DNA of 64,000 nt from NCBI RefSeq assembly GCF_001758365.1, contig NZ_LZFO01000005.1, positions 1 to 64,000 on the forward strand, given 5' to 3'. Positions 25,577 through 33,954 of the stretch are shown here, in pieces. The translations under genes were made by a program, and so were the position numbers. The stretch's first letter is position 1; the number at the start of each line of letters is the position of its first letter. The DNA is from Clostridium acetireducens DSM 10703 (GTDB taxonomy: Bacteria; Bacillota; Clostridia; Clostridiales; Clostridiaceae). The notes under the pieces are model-generated. The model did no database searches, was not told the DNA's origin, and saw nothing but the letters and a program-made list of their open reading frames with translations.

Positions 25577-25720
25577 TTTTATGATAAAAATAGCAAAAAC
25601 AAAATGAAAATACTTTTAGATAACTATCCTAATATAAAAGGAAATTTTGAAAATTGCTTTAATAATGAGTATTTAGATTTAGATAAATTAAAAGATAAGT
25701 TTACTTATATGTATGTATAA
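25577..25720 (+). pseudogene. Possible detached C-terminus of csx20
   Basis: Directly after the csx20 stop, the same frame reads on to a TAA at 25718, through FYDKNSKNK and then MKILLDNYPNIKGNF. An internal ATG at 25604 could start a 38-residue peptide but lacks a ribosome binding site. The segment is either the severed end of csx20 or chance open frame. Confidence 0.35.
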
Positions 25721-25796
25721 TAAAAGATTATATAAACAGATTAACTATTTTAATTACATATGGTATAATATACATGGAAGTTAATTTATGCTATGC

Positions 25797-25996
25797 AAAA
25801 ACCTCAAAATGATTTTATACATAGAGGGTTTTTGAAAACAGGGATAAGGGCAGGAAAATCAATACCTGAAGCTAGATAAAAATTTTATACATTAATGTAT
25901 AAAACATGATATTATGTAAACTAAAAGCTGAAATTAAAAAGGTTTTGGAAAATGCTCTTGGGAGGCATTGATATAAGTTGCTTCCCAAGGGGTGCT
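25797..25996 (+). promoter_or_regulatory. CRISPR leader, copy 3
   Basis: This leader matches copies 1 and 2 along its length. It has the opening AAAACCTC/GAGGGTTTT hairpin, the TTTTATACAT/ATGTATAAAA inverted repeat at 25883-25904, and CTTGGGAGGC against TTGCTTCCCAAG just before the array. Unlike copies 1 and 2, the region downstream of its array does not match, so only the left side is conserved. That identifies it as the leader side. Confidence 0.8.
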
Positions 25997-26188
25997 ATAG
26001 AAATGAAGTAACCATGTTTGAATGGATTTTCACAGTTTCTTTATAACCATTTTCATCTAACAGTCTTTTAAATAGAAATGAAGTAACCATGTTTGAATGG
26101 ATTTTCACCCCTAGATTTCTAGGTTCACATGGTATCAATGATGTTTCCACAATAGAAATGAAGTAACCATGTTTCAATGGATATTTTC
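25997..26188 (+). CRISPR. CRISPR array 3: three repeats, two spacers
   Basis: Repeats of 37 bp lie at 25997-26033, 26072-26108 and 26152-26188 (the last one degenerate). The repeat differs from array 2 in a few bases (ATAGAAATGAAGTAACC, CATGTTTGAATGG). Spacers are 38 nt (26034-26071) and 43 nt (26109-26151). Their reverse complements contain open frames, KRLLDENGYKET and VETSLIPCEPRNLG. A further weak repeat-like stretch (AAATGATATAATCAT at 26208) doubles as a -10 for the next gene. Confidence 0.95.
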
Positions 26189-26245
26189 CATAGATAATTC
26201 CTCATACAAATGATATAATCATAACTAAAAAGGAGAACTCAAAAA

Positions 26246-26584
26246 ATGGAATTTCAAATATTCAAAATAGAAACCTTCATACCAGAAGAATACATAAACC
26301 CTCTAAGAGAAAACCTAAACTCCATAGGTGCCCTAACCATTGGAGGAAACTACGACAGTTGCATGTCCACATCAAAAGTAAAAGGATCTTGGAGACCTCT
26401 TAAAGGAGCAAATCCTTTTGATGGAGAAGTGGGGAAACTTTCTATAGAAGAAGAAATTAAAGTAGAGTTTTGCTGTAAAAGAGAATTGCTAAAGGAGACA
26501 TTAAAAACTATAAAAAAGGTTCATCCATATGAAGAACCAGTCATAAATGTAATTCCTATTCTTGATTATAAGCAATTTATATAA
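26246..26584 (+). CDS. NIF3/YqfO-type insertion-domain protein
   Basis: This 112-residue alpha/beta protein has the pattern of the CutA/PII-like domain found inserted in YqfO/NIF3 proteins, with the signature VHPYEEPVINVIPI near the C-terminus and EFCCKRELLKETLKTIKK before it. Stand-alone copies are common in Clostridium and of unknown role. The first 60 codons use noticeably more AAC, ACC, CTA and TAC than the neighbours. The start has AAGGAGAA. It marks the return to ordinary chromosome after the CRISPR island. Confidence 0.75.
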   Translation: MEFQIFKIETFIPEEYINPLRENLNSIGALTIGGNYDSCMSTSKVKGSWRPLKGANPFDGEVGKLSIEEEIKVEFCCKRELLKETLKTIKKVHPYEEPVINVIPILDYKQFI

Positions 26585-26709
26585 AAATTTTCTCTATGTT
26601 GCTTTTGCTAGTGCATAGAGTTTTGGATGTATAAAGAATGTTGTTTGCTCTTTTGGGTATATATAAGTATAATTAATTTAGGTACTTTTCCAAACAAGGA
26701 GTGAAAATA

Positions 26710-28380
26710 TTGATAAAAAAGATTCCAGTAGGCATAAGTGATTTCAAGGAATTAATACAAGATAATTATTATTTTGTAGACAAAACTTTATTTATAAAAG
26801 ATATAATTGAAGATGGAGCTAAGGCTATACTTTTACCTAGACCAAGAAGGTTTGGAAAGACTTTAAATATGAGTATGCTTAAGTATTTCTTTGAAAAAAC
26901 ACAAGAAGATAATAGTGTTTTGTTTCAGAATTTAGAAATATGTAACTATAAAGATATTATGAATTATCAAGGAAAATATCCTGTAATTTATATAAGTTTT
27001 AAAGATATAAAATACTCTAATTGGAAGGACTGTAGGGAAGCTATAGCTTTTTTGATATCTAGTATATTTGAAGATTTTAAATATGTTATAGATGAAAAAT
27101 CCTCTGAGCAAGAACAGTATTATTATAATAAGATTTTGTCAAGTAATAGTAGTATAGTTGAGTTGGAAATGAGTTTTAAGGTTTTAACAGAACTTTTATA
27201 TAAAAAAACTGGGAAAAAGCCTATAGTATTAATAGATGAATATGATGTTCCAATACAAGAAGCTTACTTAAAGAAGTATTATGATGAACTTATAGGATTT
27301 ATGAGAAATTTCTTTAGTGGGGCTTTAAAGGATAATATTTACTTAGAAAAAGCTGTTTTAACTGGAATTTTAAGAGTGGCTAAGGAAAGTATATTTTCAG
27401 GATTGAATAATTTAATTATATATAGTATACTTTCGCCTTATTACAATCAATACTTTGGATTTACTGAAAAAGAATTAGAGATACTTTTAAATTATTATAA
27501 AATAAATTGTGATATTGAAAATATTAAAGAATGGTATAATGGCTATAAATTTGGAGAATTAACTATTTATAATCCTTGGAGTGTATTAAATTATATACGA
27601 GAAAGAAAAATGGGCTTTAGAGCTTATTGGGCAAATACTAGTAGTAATGATTTAATAAGAGATTTGTTAGCTAAAGGAAATAATGCAGTAAAATCTGAAT
27701 TGGAAACTCTTATAAATGGAAAGAAATTAGTAAAAGCAATTGATGAAAATATAGTTATGAATGAAATAGAAATGAGTACAGAAAATCTTTGGAGCTTTTT
27801 ATTGTTTAGTGGATATTTAAAAATATTGAATACTGAAATTATTGATGGTAGGGTGTATTGCACTTTGGGTATACCTAATAAAGAAGTAAAATTTATTTAT
27901 GAAGAAATTATATTAAAATGGTTTAAAGAAAATATAAATAATGATGAGTTTCTACATATGTTAACAGCTTTAACAAAAGGGGATATAGATACCTTCGATA
28001 TGATATTTGCAGATACAGTAGAAAAAACTTTAAGTTATTTTGATGTATCAGGAGAAAGTGAAAAGTTTTATCATGCATTTGTTTTAGGCATGTTAGTAGC
28101 ATTAAAGGATACTCATGATGTAAAATCAAATAGAGAAAGCGGTTATGGAAGATATGATGTAATGATTATACCTAAAGATAAGCAAAATCTTGGCATAATA
28201 ATAGAATTTAAAAAAATTAATAAAAGAAGAAAAGAAACTTTAGAAGATGGAGTAGAAAAAGCCTTAAATCAAATAGAAGAAAAAGATTATAAACAGGAAT
28301 TATTGGATTTAGGAATTAAGAATATAATTGAATTAGGTATAGCTTTTGAAGGAAAAGAAGTGCTGGTGAAATCTAAATAA
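26710..28380 (+). CDS. AAA-ATPase with PD-(D/E)XK nuclease domain
   Basis: The 556-residue protein belongs to the family annotated as AAA-ATPase-like plus DUF1703. KIPVGISDFKELI and YFVDKT are followed by the P-loop PRRFGKTLNMSMLKYFF near residue 45 and VLIDEYDVPIQ near 180. The C-terminal nuclease-like domain shows GRYDVMIIP and GIIIEFKKI (Asp...Glu-x-Lys). These genes are abundant in clostridia and their role is unclear; a selfish or defence function is suspected. TTG 26710 is chosen because AGGAG ends at 26701. A fragment of a paralog lies at 301-501. Confidence 0.8.
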   Translation: MIKKIPVGISDFKELIQDNYYFVDKTLFIKDIIEDGAKAILLPRPRRFGKTLNMSMLKYFFEKTQEDNSVLFQNLEICNYKDIMNYQGKYPVIYISFKDIKYSNWKDCREAIAFLISSIFEDFKYVIDEKSSEQEQYYYNKILSSNSSIVELEMSFKVLTELLYKKTGKKPIVLIDEYDVPIQEAYLKKYYDELIGFMRNFFSGALKDNIYLEKAVLTGILRVAKESIFSGLNNLIIYSILSPYYNQYFGFTEKELEILLNYYKINCDIENIKEWYNGYKFGELTIYNPWSVLNYIRERKMGFRAYWANTSSNDLIRDLLAKGNNAVKSELETLINGKKLVKAIDENIVMNEIEMSTENLWSFLLFSGYLKILNTEIIDGRVYCTLGIPNKEVKFIYEEIILKWFKENINNDEFLHMLTALTKGDIDTFDMIFADTVEKTLSYFDVSGESEKFYHAFVLGMLVALKDTHDVKSNRESGYGRYDVMIIPKDKQNLGIIIEFKKINKRRKETLEDGVEKALNQIEEKDYKQELLDLGIKNIIELGIAFEGKEVLVKSK

Positions 28381-28393
28381 CTTTATATAATTA

Positions 28394-28430
28394 AAAGTAC
28401 ATGTTGCAAAAAAGCAATATGTATTTTTTT
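28394..28430 (+). terminator. Terminator after AAA-ATPase gene
   Basis: AAGTACATGTTGC pairs imperfectly with GCAATATGTATTT around an A-rich loop, followed by T residues. Confidence 0.7.
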
Positions 28431-28452
28431 ATATATTGATATTGCTTTTTAT

Positions 28453-28489
28453 GTATATACTGTATATAATAAGTATATACAGTATATAC
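28453..28489. promoter_or_regulatory. GntR operator, 16-bp perfect inverted repeat
   Basis: GTATATACTGTATATA at 28453-28468 and its exact reverse complement at 28474-28489 flank a 5-bp centre. It sits 21 bp before the gntR start and overlaps the probable promoter, so it is very likely the autoregulatory operator. Confidence 0.85.
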
Positions 28490-28510
28490 ATAAAAGTAAG
28501 GATGGTGGCT

Positions 28511-28882
28511 ATGAATATAATTATATCCAATTCTTCTGGTAAGGCTATTTATCAGCAGATAGTGGATCAAATAAAGTCAAACATTATAAAAGAAAATGTA
28601 GAAGAAGGAGAAGCTCTTCCTTCTATAAGAAATCTTGCAAAAGAACTTAATATTAGTGTGATAACTACTAAAAGAGCTTATGAAGAATTAGAAAGAGAAG
28701 GATTTATACAAACTGTTCCTGGGAAGGGAAGTTTTATAGCACCTCAAAATAAAGAACTTATGAGGGAAAAGAAAATAAAAATAATAGAAGATAAATTACA
28801 GCAAGTGGTAAAGAGTAGTAAGCTTATGGGAGTTTCTTTGGAAGAACTTATACAAATGCTTAAAATACTTTACGAAGAGTAG
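28511..28882 (+). CDS. GntR-family (YtrA-like) repressor
   Basis: This 123-residue short GntR regulator has the winged helix KAIYQQIVDQIKSNI, LPSIRNLAKELNISV, TKRAYEELEREGFI, then GKGSFIA and a small helical tail. This is the YtrA subgroup that controls ABC exporters. The ATG at 28511 follows GGTGG; an upstream start would lie in the operator. Its operon contains an ATPase and two permeases, as in ytr-type clusters that respond to cell-wall-active compounds. Confidence 0.88.
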   Translation: MNIIISNSSGKAIYQQIVDQIKSNIIKENVEEGEALPSIRNLAKELNISVITTKRAYEELEREGFIQTVPGKGSFIAPQNKELMREKKIKIIEDKLQQVVKSSKLMGVSLEELIQMLKILYEE

Positions 28883-28903
28883 TAAATTTAAGGAGGAATT
28901 TTT

Positions 28904-29770
28904 ATGGAAAATATTTTAGAAATCAAGAATTTAAGAAAGGAATATAAGAACTTTGTTTTGAAGGATATAAATTTTAATCTTCCTAAGGGATATATTATGG
29001 GATTTATAGGACCAAATGGAGCGGGAAAAAGTACTACTATAAAACTTATAATGAATCTTATAAAGAAAAATAGTGGTGAAATTAAAGTATTTGGATTAGA
29101 TAATATTAAACACGAAAAAGAAATTAAAAATAGAATTGGTTTTGTATATGATGAAAACTATTATTATGAAGATTTAAAAATAAATGAAATAAGGAAAATA
29201 ATTAAGCCTTTTTACTCAAATTGGAGTGATGACACTTTTAATAAATATATTAAAGATTTTAATTTAGATGTAAATGCTAAGGTAAAAACTTTATCTAAAG
29301 GAATGAAAACTAAATTTTCTTTAGCAGTAGCTTTAAGTCATAATGCAGAACTTATAATAATGGACGAACCTACTGCTGGATTGGACCCTATATTTAGAAG
29401 AGAAATATTAGATATACTTTATGATTTAATACAAAATGAAGAAAAAAGTGTATTTTTCTCAACTCATATAACTACAGATTTGGAGAAAATTGCAGATTAT
29501 ATAACTTTTATTAATGATGGTGAAATTGTATTTTCAAAAGAAAAAGATGACATAATGGAAAACTACGCTTTAATAAAAGGATCTAATGATATTTTAAATG
29601 AAGAAAATAAAAAAGATTTTATAGCTGTTAGAAAAAATCGCTTTGGATTTGAAGCTTTAACAGATAAAAAAGAATTTATAGCTAAAAAATATAAAGATGA
29701 TGTAATAATAGAAAGACCAACTCTTGAAGATATAATGTTATTTATTGTAAAGGGGGATAAGTATGTTTAA
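28904..29770 (+). CDS. ABC transporter ATPase (YtrB-like)
   Basis: This 288-residue ATPase has Walker A GPNGAGKST (about 37-45), the Q-loop region FVYDENYYYEDL, signature LSKGMKTKFSLA, Walker B LIIMDEPTAGLD, and H-loop FFSTHI. The C-terminal extension is typical of ABC-2 exporter ATPases. AGGAGG precedes the ATG, and the end overlaps the first permease by 8 nt. Confidence 0.92.
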   Translation: MENILEIKNLRKEYKNFVLKDINFNLPKGYIMGFIGPNGAGKSTTIKLIMNLIKKNSGEIKVFGLDNIKHEKEIKNRIGFVYDENYYYEDLKINEIRKIIKPFYSNWSDDTFNKYIKDFNLDVNAKVKTLSKGMKTKFSLAVALSHNAELIIMDEPTAGLDPIFRREILDILYDLIQNEEKSVFFSTHITTDLEKIADYITFINDGEIVFSKEKDDIMENYALIKGSNDILNEENKKDFIAVRKNRFGFEALTDKKEFIAKKYKDDVIIERPTLEDIMLFIVKGDKYV

Positions 29771-30386
29771 TTTATTAAGGAAAGAAATGATACAAGGCTT
29801 GTCTAATATTAAGCATACTCTAGGGCTATTAGTTGTATTAATAATTTTAGGAAAACAACTTATACCAGAAGGAATATATTTTTATATTATACTTGGAATA
29901 GTCTATGTTTTAACCAATACTGCAGATACTATGGATGAATTTAAAAAAGGAGTATATATTATAAATTCACTTCCTGTAACTAGAAAAGAAGTGGTATTTT
30001 CAAAATATTTAAGTGGAACTATTATTTGTATTTTAGTTACAGCAATATTTCAAATTATAACTTATGTAGGAGGTCCTTTTGGATTACCTGTTTTAAAATT
30101 TTACCCAGCTTTTATTATAATTTGTTTTATTACATTTTATAATGCTATAAGTTATTTATTATATTTTTGTATACCATTTAGAATATCTAATATTTTAAGA
30201 ATAATAGTTTATACTATTACTTATGGATTTTGTTTTGGATTTTTGTCAAAATCATCCCAAAAAGAAACACTTGATATGATAAATGGTTTAGGATTAAATT
30301 TTAACTTAATTGTTTTAGGAATATTAATGCTTTTTGCTATATCTATGTTTGTATCTTTAAGAGTTTATGAAAATAAAGACTTATAA
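29763..30386 (+). CDS. ABC-2 type permease, first
   Basis: This 207-residue membrane protein has about six hydrophobic segments, an N-terminal MFNLLRKEMIQGL amphipathic start, and the ABC-2 feature NSLPVTRKEVVFSKYLSG between helices 2 and 3. It ends SLRVYENKDL like its neighbour. It partners with the ATPase immediately upstream. Confidence 0.85.
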   Translation: MFNLLRKEMIQGLSNIKHTLGLLVVLIILGKQLIPEGIYFYIILGIVYVLTNTADTMDEFKKGVYIINSLPVTRKEVVFSKYLSGTIICILVTAIFQIITYVGGPFGLPVLKFYPAFIIICFITFYNAISYLLYFCIPFRISNILRIIVYTITYGFCFGFLSKSSQKETLDMINGLGLNFNLIVLGILMLFAISMFVSLRVYENKDL

Positions 30387-30397
30387 GAGGTGATTAA

Positions 30398-31063
30398 ATG
30401 CTTAACTTGATAATGAAAGATTTAAGAATTATGAAGAAGAGTTTACTATATTTTCTTATTCCTATAACTTTAATAATAATTTTTGTATTATATAAAATGC
30501 CTTTTGATGCATATTTTCAATATTTAGCTGCCTATTTATTTATAGTATTTTATATGACTTGCTTTTCTTTTATATCTATGGAAAATTATAAAAGTGTAAA
30601 AGAAGCTGTAGTGGTTAATAGTTTTCCTGTTAAAAGAAAGGATTTAGTTGTTTTAGAATATTTAATGCTTATTGTATATAATGTAATATTTGCTTTTGTT
30701 GCTATTTTAGAAACTAACATACTAAAATTGGTAGGTGTTAAAGGAGGGGAAGTAGCTACTTTAGAAATTTTAATAATGAGTTTATTAATTAGCTTAATAT
30801 ATTTTTCAATATACATTCCCTTTTCTATTAAAAACTTTGGAAAAACTAATCGAATAAATGTATTTATGTATGTTTTTATGTTTTGTTTGCCACAAATTTT
30901 AAAGAAATTCGTTGGAACTAAAATAGGACAAAAATTCATAATGGTTATAGGGGGAATAAGTAATCCGCATATAGTTATACTAGGAATTTTAGTATTAGGA
31001 ATTTTAATGTTTATGATGTCATTTTTTACATCAGTAAAGATTTATGAAAATATAGATTTTTAA
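30398..31063 (+). CDS. ABC-2 type permease, second
   Basis: This 221-residue membrane protein with about six hydrophobic segments is clearly paralogous to the preceding permease (NSFPVKRKDLVVLEYL and the final SVKIYENIDF). The two presumably form a heterodimeric exporter channel. GAGGTG precedes the ATG. Confidence 0.85.
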   Translation: MLNLIMKDLRIMKKSLLYFLIPITLIIIFVLYKMPFDAYFQYLAAYLFIVFYMTCFSFISMENYKSVKEAVVVNSFPVKRKDLVVLEYLMLIVYNVIFAFVAILETNILKLVGVKGGEVATLEILIMSLLISLIYFSIYIPFSIKNFGKTNRINVFMYVFMFCLPQILKKFVGTKIGQKFIMVIGGISNPHIVILGILVLGILMFMMSFFTSVKIYENIDF

Positions 31064-31073
31064 TAAGAATTAC

Positions 31074-31112
31074 AATATATTCGCTAAATCACAATTTAGC
31101 GAATATATTTTT
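31074..31112 (+). terminator. Strong terminator after ytr-like operon
   Basis: A perfect 16-bp stem (AATATATTCGCTAAAT against its complement) with a CACA loop is followed by T residues. Confidence 0.93.
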
Positions 31113-31243
31113 GCTCAAAAACAAGCATTTTTCAATAAATAATGCATTATATTTCACAAATTTGATTTAAGGCTTTAATATTGATATAATTTTGTTAAAT
31201 AAAATATTAACTAATAAAATAAATGCAAAAGAGAGGAATTTAT

Positions 31244-32029
31244 ATGATAAAGTTAATAGCTACAGATTTAGATGGAACACTTTTAAATGATGAAGGAAAA
31301 TTAAATAATGATTTTTATAAAATAGTGGACAAGCTTAGTGAAAAGGGAATAATTTTTGCAGCAGCTAGCGGAAGATTTTATTCTACATTGTGTGATAATT
31401 TTAAAAAAGTAAATTCAAATATGCTTGTAATAGGTCACAATGGAGGAATAATAAAGTACATTAATAATGGAGATACTTTATACAAAGACACTATAAAACC
31501 TGAAATAATAAATAAAGTTATAGATATTGGCAGAGAAAATAATTTGCAAATTTTACTATGCAATAGAGATTTTGCTTATTTAGAAAATCCTTCTAAAGAT
31601 TTACTAGAATCTCTTCAATTTGGAAAATCTACTGCAGTTATATTAAATTCAGTAAAAGAAGTGAAAGATGAAATATTTAAAATAACATTTTTTGAAAAAG
31701 GCGGAGTTAGACCACATATTTTAAAACTTTTACAAGAAACATTTAAAGATGAATTGGAATGTGTTGTATCTGGGAAAGAGTGGTTGGATATAATGAATAA
31801 AGGTGTAAGTAAAGGAAAAGCTATAAAACTTATTCAAAATAAATTTAATATAAAACAAGAAGAAACTATGGTATTTGGAGATTATTACAATGATGTTCCT
31901 ATGTTTAAAAGAGCCTATTATAGTTATGCTGTAGAAAATGCTCCAATGGATGTAAAAAAACACGCTAATTTTATTACAAAAACCAACAATGAAGATGGAG
32001 TTCTTCATGCAATAAGAAAAATATTATAG
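31244..32029 (+). CDS. Cof-type HAD-IIB phosphatase
   Basis: This 261-residue protein has HAD motif I ATDLDGTLLND (residues about 6-16), motif II AASGR, and motif III/IV KGKAIKLI and VFGDYYNDVPMF. The usual FGDNxND reads FGDYYND, with the metal-binding Asp pair kept. Cof-type enzymes dephosphorylate sugar phosphates or flavin/pyridoxal nucleotides; the substrate cannot be told. ATG 31244 follows GAGAGGAA. Confidence 0.88.
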   Translation: MIKLIATDLDGTLLNDEGKLNNDFYKIVDKLSEKGIIFAAASGRFYSTLCDNFKKVNSNMLVIGHNGGIIKYINNGDTLYKDTIKPEIINKVIDIGRENNLQILLCNRDFAYLENPSKDLLESLQFGKSTAVILNSVKEVKDEIFKITFFEKGGVRPHILKLLQETFKDELECVVSGKEWLDIMNKGVSKGKAIKLIQNKFNIKQEETMVFGDYYNDVPMFKRAYYSYAVENAPMDVKKHANFITKTNNEDGVLHAIRKIL

Positions 32030-32107
32030 TTTCCCATTTATTAAACCGTATTAAAAGCTTCATTTCTACTAAAACTAATATTGAAATTCTTTAAAGGAGG
32101 CTTTTTG

Positions 32108-32479
32108 ATGGGTGAAAATGTTGATAGAATGCAAAGTAAAATAGACAATAAAAACAGGGTAAATGAGCTTATAAATATAGTAGAAAACTACACAAGAACA
32201 GAAAGGCACTTAGAGCAGCATTCTGATATATCAGACCCAAGCAATATAAGACACGTTAAAGAACTTCAAAATGATAGAAAAGAAAAAATAGAAAATATAA
32301 AAGAAAACATTGTATACGGAAATGGTAAAAGTGACGAAATGAAAAATTTAGAAAAAAATTTTAAATTTTGTGAAGGATATTTAGAAAATAATTATGACAA
32401 AATGAATCCTGAAGTTTTAACTAATTTAAGGGAAAAACAAAAAAATAGAATGGAAAAAATGGTGGAATTAAAAGATTAG
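32108..32479 (+). CDS. Conserved helical hypothetical protein
   Basis: This 123-residue, strongly charged protein with no hydrophobic segment is probably a small helical bundle. Two similar halves are visible (RHLEQHSDISDPSNIRHVKEL and CEGYLENNYDKMNPEVLTNL), each followed by a basic helix, which suggests an internal duplication. AAAGGAGG precedes ATG 32108. No function is recognised. A terminator follows at once. Confidence 0.7.
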   Translation: MGENVDRMQSKIDNKNRVNELINIVENYTRTERHLEQHSDISDPSNIRHVKELQNDRKEKIENIKENIVYGNGKSDEMKNLEKNFKFCEGYLENNYDKMNPEVLTNLREKQKNRMEKMVELKD

Positions 32480-32505
32480 ACTCTGTTTATTCAGAGTCTT
32501 TTTTT
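32478..32505 (+). terminator. Terminator
   Basis: AGACTCTG pairs with CAGAGTCT around TTTATT, followed by seven T. Confidence 0.92.
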
Positions 32506-32520
32506 ATTTCTAGATAAAAG

Positions 32521-32594
32521 TTAAGAATTTCTTAAGAATTACTTTAGAAAAACTATAGCTATATGATTTAATATAGTATTAGGGAAAGCTTTCC
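32521..32594 (+). promoter_or_regulatory. OmpR-type operator and promoter region
   Basis: TTAAGAATT occurs twice, at 32521 and 32532, one helical turn apart, the usual layout for an OmpR/PhoB-family response regulator. A perfect 12-bp palindrome, GGAAAGCTTTCC, lies at 32583-32594. The response regulator at 36947 is the likely binder of the direct repeat. The secreted protein gene starts at 32627. Confidence 0.55.
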
Positions 32595-32626
32595 TGGTAA
32601 TATTAAAATGTAAAGGAGAGAATACA

Positions 32627-33871
32627 ATGAAAATAAAAAAGAAAACCGCTATAATTACTAGTTTTGTTGTAGGTACATTAATGTTTACAACAACTGTTTT
32701 GGCAGAAGTAGTTTCTAAAACTGGCTATGATCAAGCCAAAGATTCAATAAAATATTCTGCAGAATGTTTTACAAGTAAGCTTTCAAATTACACCATGGAT
32801 ATATCTATGGTTGTAAAGGATAATGGCAAAATTGTTAATTCTGACAGCACTATAAGCAAATTTGATAGAATTAATAGTGCTCAAGAAAGTACTACTACAT
32901 CCACTAAAGGAAATAAAAAAACTAAAAATTATTATTATGTAGATAAGAAAGTTTCTATTAATAATAATTCTGAAGATAACAATGTATATTATGTAACTGA
33001 ATTTGAAAATGGAAAAAAAGATTCACAAGAAGGTTTTAAAAATCCTTTCAAAGAAAAAAATGCAGGAGATATTGAAAAAATAGCAGATGCTTTAGTAGGT
33101 AATTTAAAAGATTGTGTTGTATCAAATGAAAAACCTGATGGAAGCAAAGAATTATCAGGAACAGTTAGCGAAGCTCAAATACCTACTATTATAAATGCAG
33201 TATCTTCTTACATGTTAAAGAGCAATTTTTCTATGGATAATAGAAACAATCCAGAAGGAAGTAATATGCCTGTAATTACTAAAGATGCTTATGTTAAAGA
33301 AGTTAAAGGCAAAATGCTAGTAAATAAAAATGGATTAGTAGAAAACATTTTTCTAATAGGAACATTTTATGGTAAGGATGATAAGGGATTGGAACACAAT
33401 TTAACATTTGAAGCACTTTATAAACTATCTAATGTTAACTCTACTACTGTAAATAAGCCAAATCTTTCAGGAAAGAAAGTTGAAAAGTTTGTACAAAAAG
33501 ATGAATTTGCAAATCCTGAAAAGTATGTAGGTAAGTATAAAAATGATATTGTTTTAGAAAAAGATGGTAAGTTCCAAAAAATAGGAGAAAGAACATTAAA
33601 TATTACTCACTGCGATAACAAAACTATTTCTGGAAATTATGAAGAAAAATATATGAAAGGTTATGAAAATTATGCAGGAGATTCATCAAAGCTTGAATTT
33701 AATGCTAAATTTGATGAAAGCAAATATACTGCAACATTTAATATTGAAGGTTCATCAGAAAAAATATATATGAATGTTGATAGGCATTCTTCAAATATAA
33801 GTTTGCATATACCTAACAGAGCAAGAAGTAATATACAAGATGATGGCAATTTCAATAGAGTATTTGAATAA
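32627..33871 (+). CDS. Secreted protein with signal peptide
   Basis: This 414-residue protein begins with a classical signal peptide (MKIKKKTAIITSFVVGTLMF, cleavage probably after VLA at about residue 26). The mature part is polar and rich in Asn, Lys and Ser, with NYYYVDKKVSINNN and repeated beta-strand patterns; there is no lipobox. It has the look of a clostridial extracellular sensor or decoy encoded with an antimicrobial-peptide-type ABC exporter and two-component system. The downstream genes follow after a readthrough hairpin. Function is not recognised. Confidence 0.75.
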   Translation: MKIKKKTAIITSFVVGTLMFTTTVLAEVVSKTGYDQAKDSIKYSAECFTSKLSNYTMDISMVVKDNGKIVNSDSTISKFDRINSAQESTTTSTKGNKKTKNYYYVDKKVSINNNSEDNNVYYVTEFENGKKDSQEGFKNPFKEKNAGDIEKIADALVGNLKDCVVSNEKPDGSKELSGTVSEAQIPTIINAVSSYMLKSNFSMDNRNNPEGSNMPVITKDAYVKEVKGKMLVNKNGLVENIFLIGTFYGKDDKGLEHNLTFEALYKLSNVNSTTVNKPNLSGKKVEKFVQKDEFANPEKYVGKYKNDIVLEKDGKFQKIGERTLNITHCDNKTISGNYEEKYMKGYENYAGDSSKLEFNAKFDESKYTATFNIEGSSEKIYMNVDRHSSNISLHIPNRARSNIQDDGNFNRVFE

Positions 33872-33893
33872 TATTATGTAAATATAGTTTTTA

Positions 33894-33926
33894 GCTTCAG
33901 ATAAATTTTTAAAATTTGTCTGAGGC
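33894..33926 (+). terminator. Hairpin without T run between genes
   Basis: GCTTCAGATAAATTT pairs with AAATTTGTCTGAGGC (15 bp with G-T pairs). No T run follows, so it may stabilise or process the mRNA instead of stopping transcription. Confidence 0.5.
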
Positions 33927-33954
33927 TTAGAAATCTTTATAAGGGGAGTTTAAT

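Noticed and set aside
26203-26235. Fourth repeat of array 3 (AAATGATATAATCAT)
   Set aside because: Only the AT-rich middle matches, and the sequence is equally explained as the -10 region of the next gene.
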